Shown: positions 9,650 through 18,081 of the stretch, piece by piece
Position numbering within the stretch: position 1 is the stretch's first letter
Layout: each line of letters opens with the position of its first letter
Source: Marisediminitalea lipolytica
GTDB lineage: Bacteria > Pseudomonadota > Gammaproteobacteria > Enterobacterales > Alteromonadaceae
Direction: 5' to 3'
NCBI RefSeq assembly: GCF_001758465.1
Contig: NZ_MJIC01000014.1
Span: 727,810-791,809, forward strand
DNA length: 64,000 bases
Position numbers and translations under genes: made by a program
The notes under the pieces: model-generated
Databases searched by the model: none
Seen by the model: the letters and a program-made list of their open reading frames with translations, nothing else
Told to the model about the DNA's origin: nothing

Positions 9650-9945
9650 AAGGTTTTCACCCGCGCGTTTATGTCCGCATAACATAGATGGTTTCCACGG
9701 CTATTAGCAAAATTCTGCAATGCGTTTTGTAGAAGCACAGAGTCTGCAATAGGTTCAGATTCGCCGATAAATTGGTCTAAGTCGGTTTACCTCCATTGGC
9801 TAACTTGCCTGAACACTGGATGTCCGATATTTAATGCGGACACCAGCTTTGCTAATGTCCGCTCCTGACCAATAACGGAAATATTAGAATTCATCGTGTT
9901 AGATTTGTGCTATGCAGAGTCAAGTTAGAACTTAATCATGTAAGT

Positions 9946-11409
9946 TCAAAACGGGATATCCCAATCGATAAGATCCAGATCATCAAAATCTAAAGTGCCG
10001 TTCTTCGCTTGTTGGGAGATTGCATTGTTGTAAGCTGAGTAAAACTCCTCTCTGAAGTTAATGGGAGTTGTGAGGGACAGTATAAACTTGTGTACTTTCA
10101 GAGGGAATTTTTTGTAATTAACCCTTTCCATTAGCGAAAGATATTTTGATTCTGGCCTGAAAATGTCTCTACAAAGCTCAGATGGTGTAAAGCCACGCTG
10201 AAATTCATCTATCTGATTGTCTTGTAATAACTCTTCTCTTACATGATCTTCTAAATATAACTCATCGGATCCATTATTTTCAGTAGTTGTTTCATACATC
10301 TCATGGTCTACAAGTGTTGAGTTTACATCCTCGATGACTTCAGCAGGTGAGGTGCAATCATGAAAATATTCTAGGAAATCTATGCGGTATATATCAATAC
10401 CACGCTTTCTGAAGAGTAACAGAAGTGACTCTTGTTGAAGAATATAAAATCCGGTGAACCATGGTTTGCGGGACGTCTCAAACTTTGTAAATCCAAGTGC
10501 TGTGAGGTGTTCAAAGACATCCAGTCTCTTGTGTTGACCACAGTCGTGAATCATTTTTGTTGTTTTGGAGTAAAGTCTAAGCTTACTTTTTCCAATCCGT
10601 AGCCACACCAGGTCTTGCTCTCCACAAAATTGGCAACTAATCGATTTCGGGGATATTTGATGTAGTTCTTGTGAGTGTGAAATGCCCTGGCCTGGAAGTT
10701 TACATAGTGCCCACTCGTGAAGTCCTCGATAACTAGATTCACTGCCTTGATGCTCAGCAGCCCGCATTTTTCTGCGAGTTTTACGGGTAGGGTGTACGCC
10801 TGCCTTATCTACAGCAATACCGGTAATGATTAACCTTCCGTTCTTAAGGCTCTGAAACGTAGTTTTTTTATTATTAACCCTGAAACCATGCCTGTTTAAT
10901 AGGTTTGTGATGAGGTATTTGGCTTGATATAAATATTGCTTTTGGTTAAAGCTAACGCAGATATCATCAGCATATCTTGTATAGACAAATTCACTTGTAA
11001 GCTTGGATATTGATGCGACGATTTCATTATCAATATCTATCATCGCAATATTCGCAATGAGAGGGCTTGTGGGAAGCCCCTGGCGTGGTGCCCCGTCAAT
11101 AAAGCAGTCTTGAATCAACTCTCGGCTTATTTTACTCGTCACATGATCTGGGGTAATTGCATCGAAAAAATCCTGGATATCGAGTGAAATATTATATGCA
11201 AACCCGATGTGAGGAATGGCGTTTGTAACACAATTCCGACCAGGTAAAAAGGAATGGCAAAATCCATTATCACCTTCAAACAAAATGTACCTTTCCAACA
11301 ATAGTGGGAGTTTACTTTTTAGGTGCTTTTTATATGCTGAACTAGGAATATAGAGTGTCCTAAAAGACTTACCTTTTGGAATCTTCTTAATGGTAAATTC
11401 AGTCTGCAT
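9946..11409 (-). CDS. Retron reverse transcriptase with long C-terminal extension
   Basis: A 487-residue reverse transcriptase. Visible RT motifs: NISLDIQDFFDAI (first catalytic Asp, about residue 77), RQGLPTSPLIANIAM (residues 109-123), YTRYADDICVSF with the YADD box at 146-149, RVNNKKT, and the retron-typical (V/I)TG motif LIITGIAV at 195-200. The RT core ends near residue 235; retron RTs are usually about 300-350 residues, so about 200 extra residues follow. These include a Cys/His cluster (C259, C262, C290, H293) that could bind zinc, then an uncharacterised domain. An AAGGA box precedes ATG 11407-11409. Its template RNA lies directly upstream at 11424-11587. No separate effector gene is adjacent, so the extension may be the effector; this is inference. 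Confidence 0.9.
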   Translation of the reverse strand: MQTEFTIKKIPKGKSFRTLYIPSSAYKKHLKSKLPLLLERYILFEGDNGFCHSFLPGRNCVTNAIPHIGFAYNISLDIQDFFDAITPDHVTSKISRELIQDCFIDGAPRQGLPTSPLIANIAMIDIDNEIVASISKLTSEFVYTRYADDICVSFNQKQYLYQAKYLITNLLNRHGFRVNNKKTTFQSLKNGRLIITGIAVDKAGVHPTRKTRRKMRAAEHQGSESSYRGLHEWALCKLPGQGISHSQELHQISPKSISCQFCGEQDLVWLRIGKSKLRLYSKTTKMIHDCGQHKRLDVFEHLTALGFTKFETSRKPWFTGFYILQQESLLLLFRKRGIDIYRIDFLEYFHDCTSPAEVIEDVNSTLVDHEMYETTTENNGSDELYLEDHVREELLQDNQIDEFQRGFTPSELCRDIFRPESKYLSLMERVNYKKFPLKVHKFILSLTTPINFREEFYSAYNNAISQQAKNGTLDFDDLDLIDWDIPF

Positions 11410-11423
11410 CTCAATCCTTAGAA

Positions 11424-11587
11424 TGCCTGCGGAACTCTCTCACGCTCTTTGTGTTGCTCTTGTGTTTTTCCAGAGCGTGCGTTTATCTGCTCTGCAGAGC
11501 ACGCTGGTCAAACTGTGGTAGCCATCGAAAGCGGACGAAACATCACGCCAATAAGCTAGCCAAGCTAAGTAGTAGTGTCCGCAGGCA
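11424..11587 (-). ncRNA. Retron msr-msd RNA
   Basis: Read on the minus strand, this RNA starts with TGCCTGCGGA (a1, 11587-11578) and ends with its exact complement TCCGCAGGCA (a2, 11433-11424), 14 bases before the RT start codon. This is the retron layout. About ten bases after a1 comes TTAGC, the context in which the branching guanosine lies in other retrons such as Ec86. A following hairpin carries a TGTTTCG loop like the GTTTCG loop of Ec86 msr. The distal half (msd) can form stems AGCGTGC/GCACGCT around a CTCTGCAGAG palindrome, or CACGCTCT/AGAGCGTG. It should be both primer and template for multicopy single-stranded DNA. Confidence 0.85.
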
Positions 11588-11684
11588 ACAAAACTCTATC
11601 TTACATCCTGAGTATGATCAATTAGTTATTATCCATGATGTGCTGTTGATTAAGAATGAAATTTTTGCCTAAAAAGGAATCATT

Positions 11685-12056
11685 TTGAAAAAGCACTTAA
11701 ATATTCTCTTTATCATTTTCATAGCGAGCGTATCTCAGGCGGCAAACACAATCTCTTCGAAAGAGGTTCCTTTTCATCATGGCGAAAATATCGTTGCATG
11801 TGGAGTTCTTAAGGAAGCCTCGCGCTTCAATAAAGGTGTTTACCTAAATATGGACGCTGCTTATCCGAACCAATCAATGACGTTTGTTGTGTGGGAAGGA
11901 GATTTGGCCGAGTTCAATAAAAAATTTGGTAACCTGAATGAGCTGGTAGAGGAGAATATCTGCGGCTCTGGTGTCGTTAAAGAATACAAAGGGCGAAGCC
12001 AGATTCACCTTTACAATGCCTTCTCGTTGAGAATTGAAGGTGATGTCGAGCAGTAA
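11685..12056 (+). CDS. Secreted OB-fold-like small protein
   Basis: Begins at TTG 11685 behind AAAAGGAAT. The first 19-20 residues (KKHLNILFIIFIASVSQA) are a signal peptide with an AxA-like cleavage site. The mature part of about 100 residues has alternating beta-strand character and the pattern VACGVLKEAS...GVYLNMD...TFVVWEGDL...ICGSGVVKEYKG...QIHLYNAFSL, which fits a small OB-fold barrel. Two Cys may form a disulphide. It is probably periplasmic; ligand unknown. It reads away from the retron RNA, with about 100 bases between. Confidence 0.7.
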   Translation: MKKHLNILFIIFIASVSQAANTISSKEVPFHHGENIVACGVLKEASRFNKGVYLNMDAAYPNQSMTFVVWEGDLAEFNKKFGNLNELVEENICGSGVVKEYKGRSQIHLYNAFSLRIEGDVEQ

Positions 12057-12140
12057 AATATGGGTTTAGCAAAAATACTAATTGGATATTCAATAGTAAT
12101 AAACTAAACCCGAACTCTATTTAAAGTAGTAATGTTGCTT

Positions 12141-12503
12141 TTATTTAGTAGATTCAGGGAGAAGTTCTAGTCTTTGGCTGTTTATCAACTCTCTAACAAC
12201 AGCGAAGTCAGCTACCCATCCAGACTTCTGGATGCCATCATCATAAAAAAGTACCTCATAGTATTTTCCTGCTTTGCTCCCTGTAAGTTTGAATTTTTCT
12301 CCTTTATACAAGGAAGATACTAGCTCGCTGTCTCTTGAATGAGATGTATATACCAAAAGTGGCTCATCTCGGACATCAACATATTCAGTCGCTTTAGTGA
12401 CATTTTCGTCATTATTGCTTTTGACGAACTCTTCCCGTGTGCTCACACAAGCAGATATTAAAAATACAAACAGTAAACTAATAAAAATTTTTCCGAATTT
12501 CAT
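12141..12503 (-). CDS. Lipoprotein with SH3-like domain
   Basis: A 120-residue protein with a lipoprotein signal peptide ending in the lipobox LISAC at residues 15-19, so Cys19 would be lipidated. The mature part contains an SH3b-like stretch: VDVRDEPLLVYTSHS, then LYKGEKFKLTGSKAGKYYEV, then GWVADFAV. Bacterial SH3 domains commonly bind peptidoglycan or wall peptides, so attachment at the envelope is plausible. It stands alone on the minus strand, convergent with the secreted protein gene that ends at 12056. Confidence 0.75.
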   Translation of the reverse strand: MKFGKIFISLLFVFLISACVSTREEFVKSNNDENVTKATEYVDVRDEPLLVYTSHSRDSELVSSLYKGEKFKLTGSKAGKYYEVLFYDDGIQKSGWVADFAVVRELINSQRLELLPESTK

Positions 12504-12923
12504 GAAACATCCATTTGTAAAAAAACATTAATGTAGCAGCTAAGTATGGCTCAGCTTTGCTAACAATCGTTTGTACGAAAACTATAGATGAGAATACTTC
12601 ATTGTTCTGCTGGAGTGAAACACAGGATTGATAAATCATCAATAAACTGAGTTAGATCTTCATTAATGGATTATTTGCAGCGTTGCCGAAAAGTCGTAAC
12701 GCAATATGAAACTCCACCTCAAAATCTTCAGAGAAAATGTCATCAAAAGTCGAAAACATTCAAGGTATTACCTAATGTTTTTTCTCATTCACTTGTGGCG
12801 ATTTACATGTTTTTTAGACGCCTGCCCCCCCACCAATTACTGAAACATTTAGGTCAAACTAAGCCTCGTTGGTAAGGAAGCTTCTTTATCAACATTTAAT
12901 GTTCATTAATGATGGAGAAATGT
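12504..12923. other. Long gap, no supported gene
   Basis: 420 bases between the lipoprotein gene and the small gene pair. A 69-codon plus-strand frame (12666-12875) has no convincing ribosome binding site and an unprotein-like composition, so it is not called. GCTAACAATCG near 12558 resembles the left end of the attC site at 26836, but I find no matching right end. Confidence 0.4.
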
Positions 12924-13079
12924 ATGAGCAATAGAAAAGCAACTATGACCGTAGATGCGGCCCGTCGTATTCAGAAAAGTACAGCTTTAGCGAATGATGG
13001 CAAAGTACCGAAGAACAGCTTTGCTGCAAAAGCAATGAGTATTGCAGCTAAGAATGCCCAATCAGGAGGAAAGAAATAA
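12924..13079 (+). CDS. Small basic protein, first of an overlapping pair
   Basis: A 51-codon frame from ATG 12924 (GGAG lies about 10 bases upstream) encodes MSNRKATMTVDAARRIQKS and ends AAKNAQSGGKK. It is Lys/Arg/Ala rich with an amphipathic helix, so likely a small soluble helical protein. Its TAA overlaps the ATG of the next frame (TAATG at 13077-13081), so the two are translationally coupled. The matched pairing of a basic and an acidic small protein suggests they form a complex or act as a two-component cassette; this is inference. Confidence 0.65.
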   Translation: MSNRKATMTVDAARRIQKSTALANDGKVPKNSFAAKAMSIAAKNAQSGGKK

Positions 13080-13204
13080 TGGCTAATCCAGACAATGACA
13101 ATCATGCAAATCAACTCAACCCTGAACATGATGCCTACTGGCAAAGTCGAGGAGAGGATGAAAGACCTGATGATTGGGAAGAGAGGCTATATGAAGATGA
13201 TTAA
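13079..13204 (+). CDS. Small acidic protein, second of an overlapping pair
   Basis: A 41-codon frame from ATG 13079 behind AGGAGG at 13066-13071, a strong ribosome binding site inside the upstream gene. It encodes MANPDNDNHANQLNPEHDAY and ends WEERLYEDD, strongly acidic with no hydrophobic core, hence probably disordered unless bound. The one-base stop/start overlap with the basic upstream protein and opposite charges suggest physical partnership. Thirteen-base inverted repeats lie 48 bases beyond the stop. Confidence 0.65.
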   Translation: MANPDNDNHANQLNPEHDAYWQSRGEDERPDDWEERLYEDD

Positions 13205-13252
13205 CGACTATTCGTGAATCATTAGATGTACTAGCAACTAATAAGCCAACAC

Positions 13253-13297
13253 AAGTTAAGCTAACAGCCGTTAGCCTAATGAGCGTTAGCTTAACTT
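13253..13297. terminator. Perfect 13-bp inverted repeat between converging genes
   Basis: AAGTTAAGCTAAC at 13253-13265 is matched exactly by GTTAGCTTAACTT at 13285-13297, with 19 bases between that include a further GTTAGC copy. It lies between the small gene pair (plus) and the AbiEi-like gene (minus), which converge here. A bidirectional terminator is the simplest reading, although it lacks a clear T-run; a protein binding site is possible. Confidence 0.5.
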
Positions 13298-13413
13298 AAA
13301 TTTGGACTTCTTTAGATTCCAGACATTGCAGAGATAGGACTATCTCTGCAAATATTATTGACGCAAACGCGCAATCAACCGATTTGCAAAGAAGTACAGC
13401 TTATTATTACCTG

Positions 13414-13953
13414 TCACTCTTCTTCTGAAAATGTCGTCATTTCTATCATGTGAGTGTTTCGACCAATTCGTTTCAAGTCTCGAACCGCCGCTGTTTTAGT
13501 CGCTAATCTAAGTGGGCGTTCTGGCTGAATGGTGTGCGCCAGGATATCAATGACACTTCGCTTGGTGTGCGTAAACTCGATTATTCCATAGTTGGTTTTG
13601 TATGTGCCTTTTGAACCTGTAGTCATGATGGTAAGTCGATTTGGAATCTGGGAGATGATTCCATATGCGGATAAAGCTGACTCATTGCTGATGTAATTGT
13701 AGTGACCTCGACGAAGCGCAATCGCGATATGCTCGATTGTACTTGAGGATTTTTTGTATCTTGAGAATCCGTATAAATAAACCCCTCTTGCCACGCGTTC
13801 AAGTAGCCCTGCCCGTACAAAACGGGCAAGACTGTCATTCAATGTTCTTTCTGAGTCTTCGTGAAAGATTTTTGCCAAATCTCTATGCAGAAATACATAT
13901 CGACCTGCTTCATCAAAGCTATTGAGTCTGCTGATAGCTACTTGAAGCTTCAT
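13414..13953 (-). CDS. AbiEi-like antitoxin / transcriptional regulator, no toxin partner
   Basis: A 179-residue protein matching the type IV antitoxin AbiEi layout. There is an N-terminal winged helix (FLHRDLAKIFHEDSERTLNDSLARFVRAGLLERVARGVYLY), then an antitoxin domain (STIEHIAIALRRGHYNYISNESALSAYGII), a beta segment NRLTIMTTGSKGTYKTNYG and a C-terminal helical part. In the family, AbiEi binds its own promoter and pairs with the nucleotidyltransferase toxin AbiEii encoded directly downstream. Here only 209 intergenic bases follow, so no AbiEii is present. It may be a solitary regulator, or the small pair at 12924-13204 could be a non-standard partner; the latter is speculation. Confidence 0.75.
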   Translation of the reverse strand: MKLQVAISRLNSFDEAGRYVFLHRDLAKIFHEDSERTLNDSLARFVRAGLLERVARGVYLYGFSRYKKSSSTIEHIAIALRRGHYNYISNESALSAYGIISQIPNRLTIMTTGSKGTYKTNYGIIEFTHTKRSVIDILAHTIQPERPLRLATKTAAVRDLKRIGRNTHMIEMTTFSEEE

Positions 13954-14043
13954 GGTAATAAGTGGTAAGTAATTACAGTATTGTGCAGTATAGCATTTGA
14001 CTAGGCTCGGTTGGATGTTTATGTGGAACTACTGAACATGGAA

Positions 14044-15360
14044 TCAATAAGTCGCAATATAACTAGCTGTATTTCGTCTGTAGTAGTCCGGCATTGTTGA
14101 TAATACCTCTTTAATGGCAGTGACAATTTCATGCTCACTGAAGCCTTCCTTTGCCGCATGTTCTTTTATCCCTGTAGCCAACCTATCCAAACCCATAGTA
14201 AGGCAGCAAAGAGGTAATGTAATCGGGATACGGTTTTCTCCAGTACCTTCATCTATGTTCAACAAGAAACTTTCCAATTTCTTCATACTTGGAAAATACT
14301 TTCCGTTTCGCCAAGCCCTGAATTCATGGTATTGCTTATCGTTAAGTGCTTCTCCTGAAAAGCCCTCAGATTTATCTTCGATATCGATATAAGCTGCTAG
14401 TTCTCTTTTACTTAAGGGGGTATCTGGCTCAGAAATTACCAATCTGAGTTCGTTCAGCATGCCACCAAAGCACGTTTTCGCATCTTCATCATTTACAAAT
14501 GCTTGTACTGCTCTAGTGACAATTCCTAACCGGTTATTCTTTTCAATGTCTTCACGACTGCTAATTGGAATCCCAAAATAAAATCTGCAACCGATCTCAT
14601 AGCGAGTGATTAGCTCTAAATAGAAGTCCAAAATTAATCTGGCGTAAACGGTAAGGAAAGATTGTCGTTCCGGCTCAGAAAGTAATGTCACATTTTCTTC
14701 TTGCCGACCGTCGAAGTCTTCTAAGTATTGGACGACATCAGTAGGGATTTCTGAATTTTTATCCCAAAACTCCTTCACTAACTTCCACATTTCCTTTTTG
14801 TTTTCTCGCTGAAGGTTACCATCGCCCAGCTTTTTAAGGACTAGCTGATTAAATTCGACTTCAGCTTTACATCGGCTTTCCAGGAGTTCAAAAACTGAGA
14901 GGCATTCGTTGCTTTCCAAGCAACCATGATGTGATAACGAAAGCTTATAGCCATGCACTGCGTATAACCAATCTGCCGCGTTTGATTTTGCTTGTGCGCT
15001 GCGGAGCGTTTTTACAAATAGTTTTTTATTTGAAAACAACTCAAAAGGTATTGGAAGTAATCGCATCCAACTCGCCAGCTTATTGACTACAAATTTTCCA
15101 ACTCCCCCTCGATACAACGCATAGAGGCTTTGTTTTGAAACAGGGTTTTTAATGTCGTAAAGCTTTTCTGCATAGTCTATCCAAGCCTTGGGACTCGAAG
15201 GTAAGCCAACCGCTTCATAGAAATTAGATATGTGAGGTAGAAAAAAAGACGTGGAGTTTAGAGCAAGTAATCGGATCTTGTTGTTTTCATCTGCACTTGT
15301 AATTAAATCACTTTCAAATTTTTGAATCGCAGCCTCTTTGGGGGTGACATCGTTGTCCAT
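14044..15360 (-). CDS. Hypothetical protein (438 aa)
   Basis: A large, mostly helical soluble protein starting MDNDVTPKEAAIQKFESDL. No membrane helix or known catalytic motif stands out. The C-terminal region has a helix-rich ending (LSTMPDYYRRNTASYIATY), and a central YEIGCRFYFGIPISS stretch follows a long helix. It is upstream of the AbiEi-like gene on the same strand (gap 90 bases) and downstream of the 171-residue gene. A diverged copy of its first about 65 bases plus upstream sequence occurs at 20891-20969, so the locus has been partly duplicated. Function unknown. Confidence 0.75.
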   Translation of the reverse strand: MDNDVTPKEAAIQKFESDLITSADENNKIRLLALNSTSFFLPHISNFYEAVGLPSSPKAWIDYAEKLYDIKNPVSKQSLYALYRGGVGKFVVNKLASWMRLLPIPFELFSNKKLFVKTLRSAQAKSNAADWLYAVHGYKLSLSHHGCLESNECLSVFELLESRCKAEVEFNQLVLKKLGDGNLQRENKKEMWKLVKEFWDKNSEIPTDVVQYLEDFDGRQEENVTLLSEPERQSFLTVYARLILDFYLELITRYEIGCRFYFGIPISSREDIEKNNRLGIVTRAVQAFVNDEDAKTCFGGMLNELRLVISEPDTPLSKRELAAYIDIEDKSEGFSGEALNDKQYHEFRAWRNGKYFPSMKKLESFLLNIDEGTGENRIPITLPLCCLTMGLDRLATGIKEHAAKEGFSEHEIVTAIKEVLSTMPDYYRRNTASYIATY

Positions 15361-15441
15361 TCATATTTCCTTGATGGTAGTTTCTTTAGCTACTTTAAAC
15401 GAGGTTAAATGATTAATTTAGTGCTTCCTTATCTGGCCAAT

Positions 15442-15957
15442 TTAAAAGTAACGCTGATACTTGTCTACAAGGCATACTTTGAAGGGGGCCTTTAGCTGTA
15501 ATGTCCAGTCTACAACCTCCTGAAAGTAAGATGCACCTGAGCAAAGCTCTAATGAGCAAAATACGAACATCTTATCATGAAAATAAATCTCTACTGCTTC
15601 TGTCGGCGTTGGAATAGCTTCTTGCCAAATCTTGGCTCCTTCATCTCCTGTAACGATATTTGTCAGGGCTAGTGATGAAATGTAGATAGAACTTTTGGGA
15701 AGATCGAGTTCATCAAAAATAGTGCCTGAGCCTCCCTTTACTAGAAACTCACTCCCTCTGAAATCAACCTTTTCGACATCAAATAATGAAAATGTAAACG
15801 CTCGCTTGAAAATCACATCATCTTCCACGCTGTGTTGCAGGCCAAATAGCATCCAGAATTTTTGCTCAGTATCGTGGTCACTATTTGCACCATGATATGG
15901 TGTTACTGCCATGTGTACTTTGTTGATTAAATTGGCTCTCTCAGCGTTTGCATTCAT
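15442..15957 (-). CDS. Hypothetical protein (171 aa)
   Basis: An intact frame starting MNANAERANLINKVHMAVTP, preceded by AGAGAGGG. It looks like a soluble alpha/beta protein with a cysteine-bearing segment KMFVFCSLELCSGASYF. No catalytic motif recognised. It precedes the 438-residue gene on the same strand with an 81-base gap, so the two could share a transcript. Confidence 0.7.
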   Translation of the reverse strand: MNANAERANLINKVHMAVTPYHGANSDHDTEQKFWMLFGLQHSVEDDVIFKRAFTFSLFDVEKVDFRGSEFLVKGGSGTIFDELDLPKSSIYISSLALTNIVTGDEGAKIWQEAIPTPTEAVEIYFHDKMFVFCSLELCSGASYFQEVVDWTLQLKAPFKVCLVDKYQRYF

Positions 15958-16218
15958 ATTTAGGCCCTCTCTCTAATAACAGACTCAACTTATTAAGTTG
16001 CTTAAGGAGAGCTGGCCTCCTGAAGTTGCATTCATACGGGCAGTCTTTCCTGCTGTCAGCCAGTCACTTTCGGGCAAAACCGTAGCGTTGCAGCCCCAAT
16101 TCACATACAACGCATCGGTGTTCACCCTTAACACTTTTTCACTGCTCTGTGGCAGTAGGAGATGGTCAAAGCCTGGTTGCGGGTGTTATATGCCCCACCG
16201 CCCGCTGGGGTTTTGAAA

Positions 16219-16521
16219 TTATGCGATGGAAACTTTCCAGTTGCCTTCTGTAAGCTGCTCGATCACTAGTACATCACCAGCTACAAAGTTAAATCTGTCA
16301 TTGAGCACTTTAAGTACAGAACGATTGCGAAATCGCTGATGTTTGCCGCAAACATCCGTTTCGAACGATACGCCAGAACCAACATCAAGTTTCAGATATT
16401 GACCTTTCCGTGTCATATCAGCTGCTCCAATAAAGCGATCTGCAAACTTATCAAGATGCCCTCGTAGGTTTATGTAACTATTTCTAATTGCACCATCTGT
16501 TAGTACGATTTGAATTTTCAT
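16219..16521 (-). CDS. Small protein, possible B3/pseudo-barrel DNA-binding fold
   Basis: A 100-residue protein (MKIQIVLTDGAIRNSYINLR) rich in beta-strand patterns and ending VAGDVLVIEQLTEGNWKVSIA. A GD-x-(V/L)-x-IE-x-L ending preceded by a beta barrel recalls B3-like/EcoRII-N-type DNA-binding pseudo-barrels; this is a tentative pattern match. It is transcribed away from the gene starting near 16636. The 257-base gap to 15957 contains a GC-richer patch with no convincing gene. Confidence 0.6.
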   Translation of the reverse strand: MKIQIVLTDGAIRNSYINLRGHLDKFADRFIGAADMTRKGQYLKLDVGSGVSFETDVCGKHQRFRNRSVLKVLNDRFNFVAGDVLVIEQLTEGNWKVSIA

Positions 16522-16635
16522 TGCCTTGCCCTCTGTAACTTCGTTGAATTTCTATTTATATTGTTCAATTCTAAAAATGGGGAATCTAAAAAAGATGAAT
16601 TTCCTTCCATTCCATATAAAACAGTTCAAGCAGCG

Positions 16636-17691
16636 ATGTCTTCCTACAAAAAATCCACAAAAATAAGCGTGAGTGACTTGAAGCGGGACATGCCGTTCCT
16701 AGATGAGACGTTTGTTATAGCAAGTGCAGTTCGCACATGGGCCGAGTTTGAAAACCTGGATATTCTCGAAAATATGGTTTTCCCTAAAGTAGAGCGACAA
16801 AAGATCAAAGATAAAATGAGAGCGATAGTGAGGACGTATTTGCCCAGTCTTAGAGGCAAAGCAATCATGTCTCCTGATTATCGAAATCTGCAACGACTTC
16901 TTGATGAGGAAGACAAGAAGTTAGGAGAAGTGAAGAGTATCTATGCACATGTCTATCCCCGTTCTCCCAAAGTCATACTTCAATATATAAAGGAAAAGGC
17001 ACCGATAATTCCTGCATTTTTTAATCAGTTGCCACATTCTGAACAAGTGCAGTTCAAAGTTATCTGTAATAACGAACTCATCGACTATTCACCAGAGGCT
17101 GCTCCTCAAGGTCAATCTGAGCTTCAAACCAGGCTTAAGCCTTACTTTGGTTCACAGTCATTCACTGTTGATGAAATAAAACTTCAGGTAAAGCGTTCAA
17201 TTGTAAAAGCCGAAAGTGCGGTGAGAAATGCGCAAGAAAATAGTCAAAAACAGCGTGAGAAGAAGGCATCATATAAGATAAGGAAACTCACACAGGCTCT
17301 CTCAATCTTAGAGCGTATAAGTCGAAATACCATAATCTATGGGAAAAAGCTGAAGGGTGTAAAATCTTACATAATAGTAAATGGAAAAACATTTCCCTGG
17401 CCCAAATACCTTTTAGGAAACTTTAAGTTTCAAAATCGATATGTTGACGGGTTTAATCAATCACTACTTTATCTACATTCGATTGTATTACCTAACACAG
17501 AAGAGATACCGGTGTTAGCTATAGATAATACATTTTTATTTTGTGAGGACGCGACACATTACTTTGATATAAAAAAAGTTTTATCGCCCCACGAATTCAA
17601 CAAATTTAGGGCATTTAGCCATTACGAAATTAGTCTTAGTCCTGAATATCCGGTAAGAAATTCGATCGCTTTTCCATATAGTTACCGTTGA
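16636..17691 (+). CDS. Hypothetical protein (about 351 aa)
   Basis: The frame is open from before 16510, but the part before ATG 16636 overlaps the divergent gene's start region and has a poor composition, so I place the start at MSSYKKSTKISVSDLKRDMP; it could lie slightly upstream. The protein is basic, with a helical N-terminal half, a Lys/Gln-rich coiled stretch (AESAVRNAQENSQKQREKK), and a C-terminal beta-containing part (YIIVNGKTFPWPKYLLGNFK). No recognised motif. It is divergent from the small barrel-like protein gene, and the two may be one system. Confidence 0.65.
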   Translation: MSSYKKSTKISVSDLKRDMPFLDETFVIASAVRTWAEFENLDILENMVFPKVERQKIKDKMRAIVRTYLPSLRGKAIMSPDYRNLQRLLDEEDKKLGEVKSIYAHVYPRSPKVILQYIKEKAPIIPAFFNQLPHSEQVQFKVICNNELIDYSPEAAPQGQSELQTRLKPYFGSQSFTVDEIKLQVKRSIVKAESAVRNAQENSQKQREKKASYKIRKLTQALSILERISRNTIIYGKKLKGVKSYIIVNGKTFPWPKYLLGNFKFQNRYVDGFNQSLLYLHSIVLPNTEEIPVLAIDNTFLFCEDATHYFDIKKVLSPHEFNKFRAFSHYEISLSPEYPVRNSIAFPYSYR

Positions 17692-17760
17692 CTCTTAAGA
17701 CTAGAGCTCTTCAGGTAACTTTACCTACTTATTTGTATTGTAGAGCAACTCCTTAAATGA

Positions 17761-17941
17761 CTTCGCTTATAGCAAGATCACAGCCCCGAAGCTTGCTGTC
17801 TAAAACAAAGTTGAACAACGCCAAGACCCTCGATTTACTCTCCAACTCAAGCCTGATCCTAATGCCTGAAGTGGCATTTTTAGACCAATAATGCGACCTT
17901 TGTTTCAAGGACTAAATTTTTGAACTGACATAATTAAATCT
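17761..17941 (-). pseudogene. Decayed 5' fragment of a small tyrosine recombinase
   Basis: On the minus strand from the ATG at 17939-17941 the sequence reads MSVQKFSP then a stop. Further on it recovers RIRLELESKSR and LDSKLRGCDL in shifting frames. It aligns with the start of the better-preserved integrase pseudogene at 30612-31220, including the shared upstream bases CTCAAACGCGGGAGATTTAA. It is therefore a second, more decayed copy, and it fills most of the 390-base gap between 17692 and 18081. Confidence 0.8.
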
Positions 17942-18081
17942 CCCGCGTTTGAGGAAATTTAATTGTGGCAGCAATAATACTGTAATGAGCGATAAGGGGG
18001 GCGTGAAGGTTTTGTACTCGACTTTGCTTGCGCCGCCGAGATATTGGTTAGTATAGAAAACTTAATTTTTATGGATTCAGA

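Noticed and set aside
11451..11672. 73-codon plus-strand frame over the retron RNA
   Set aside because: It lies opposite the msr-msd RNA and has the Cys/Arg/Ser-rich composition of a chance translation of structured RNA sequence.
12666..12875. 69-codon plus-strand frame
   Set aside because: No ribosome binding site and unlikely composition; left as intergenic.
15998..16216. Possible small gene or attC-like site on either strand
   Set aside because: The 72-codon frame lacks coding character. GGGTGTTATATG and TTAACAC resemble attC ends, but the arms do not pair in attC fashion. CCCCA/TGGGG at its end is only a weak hairpin.
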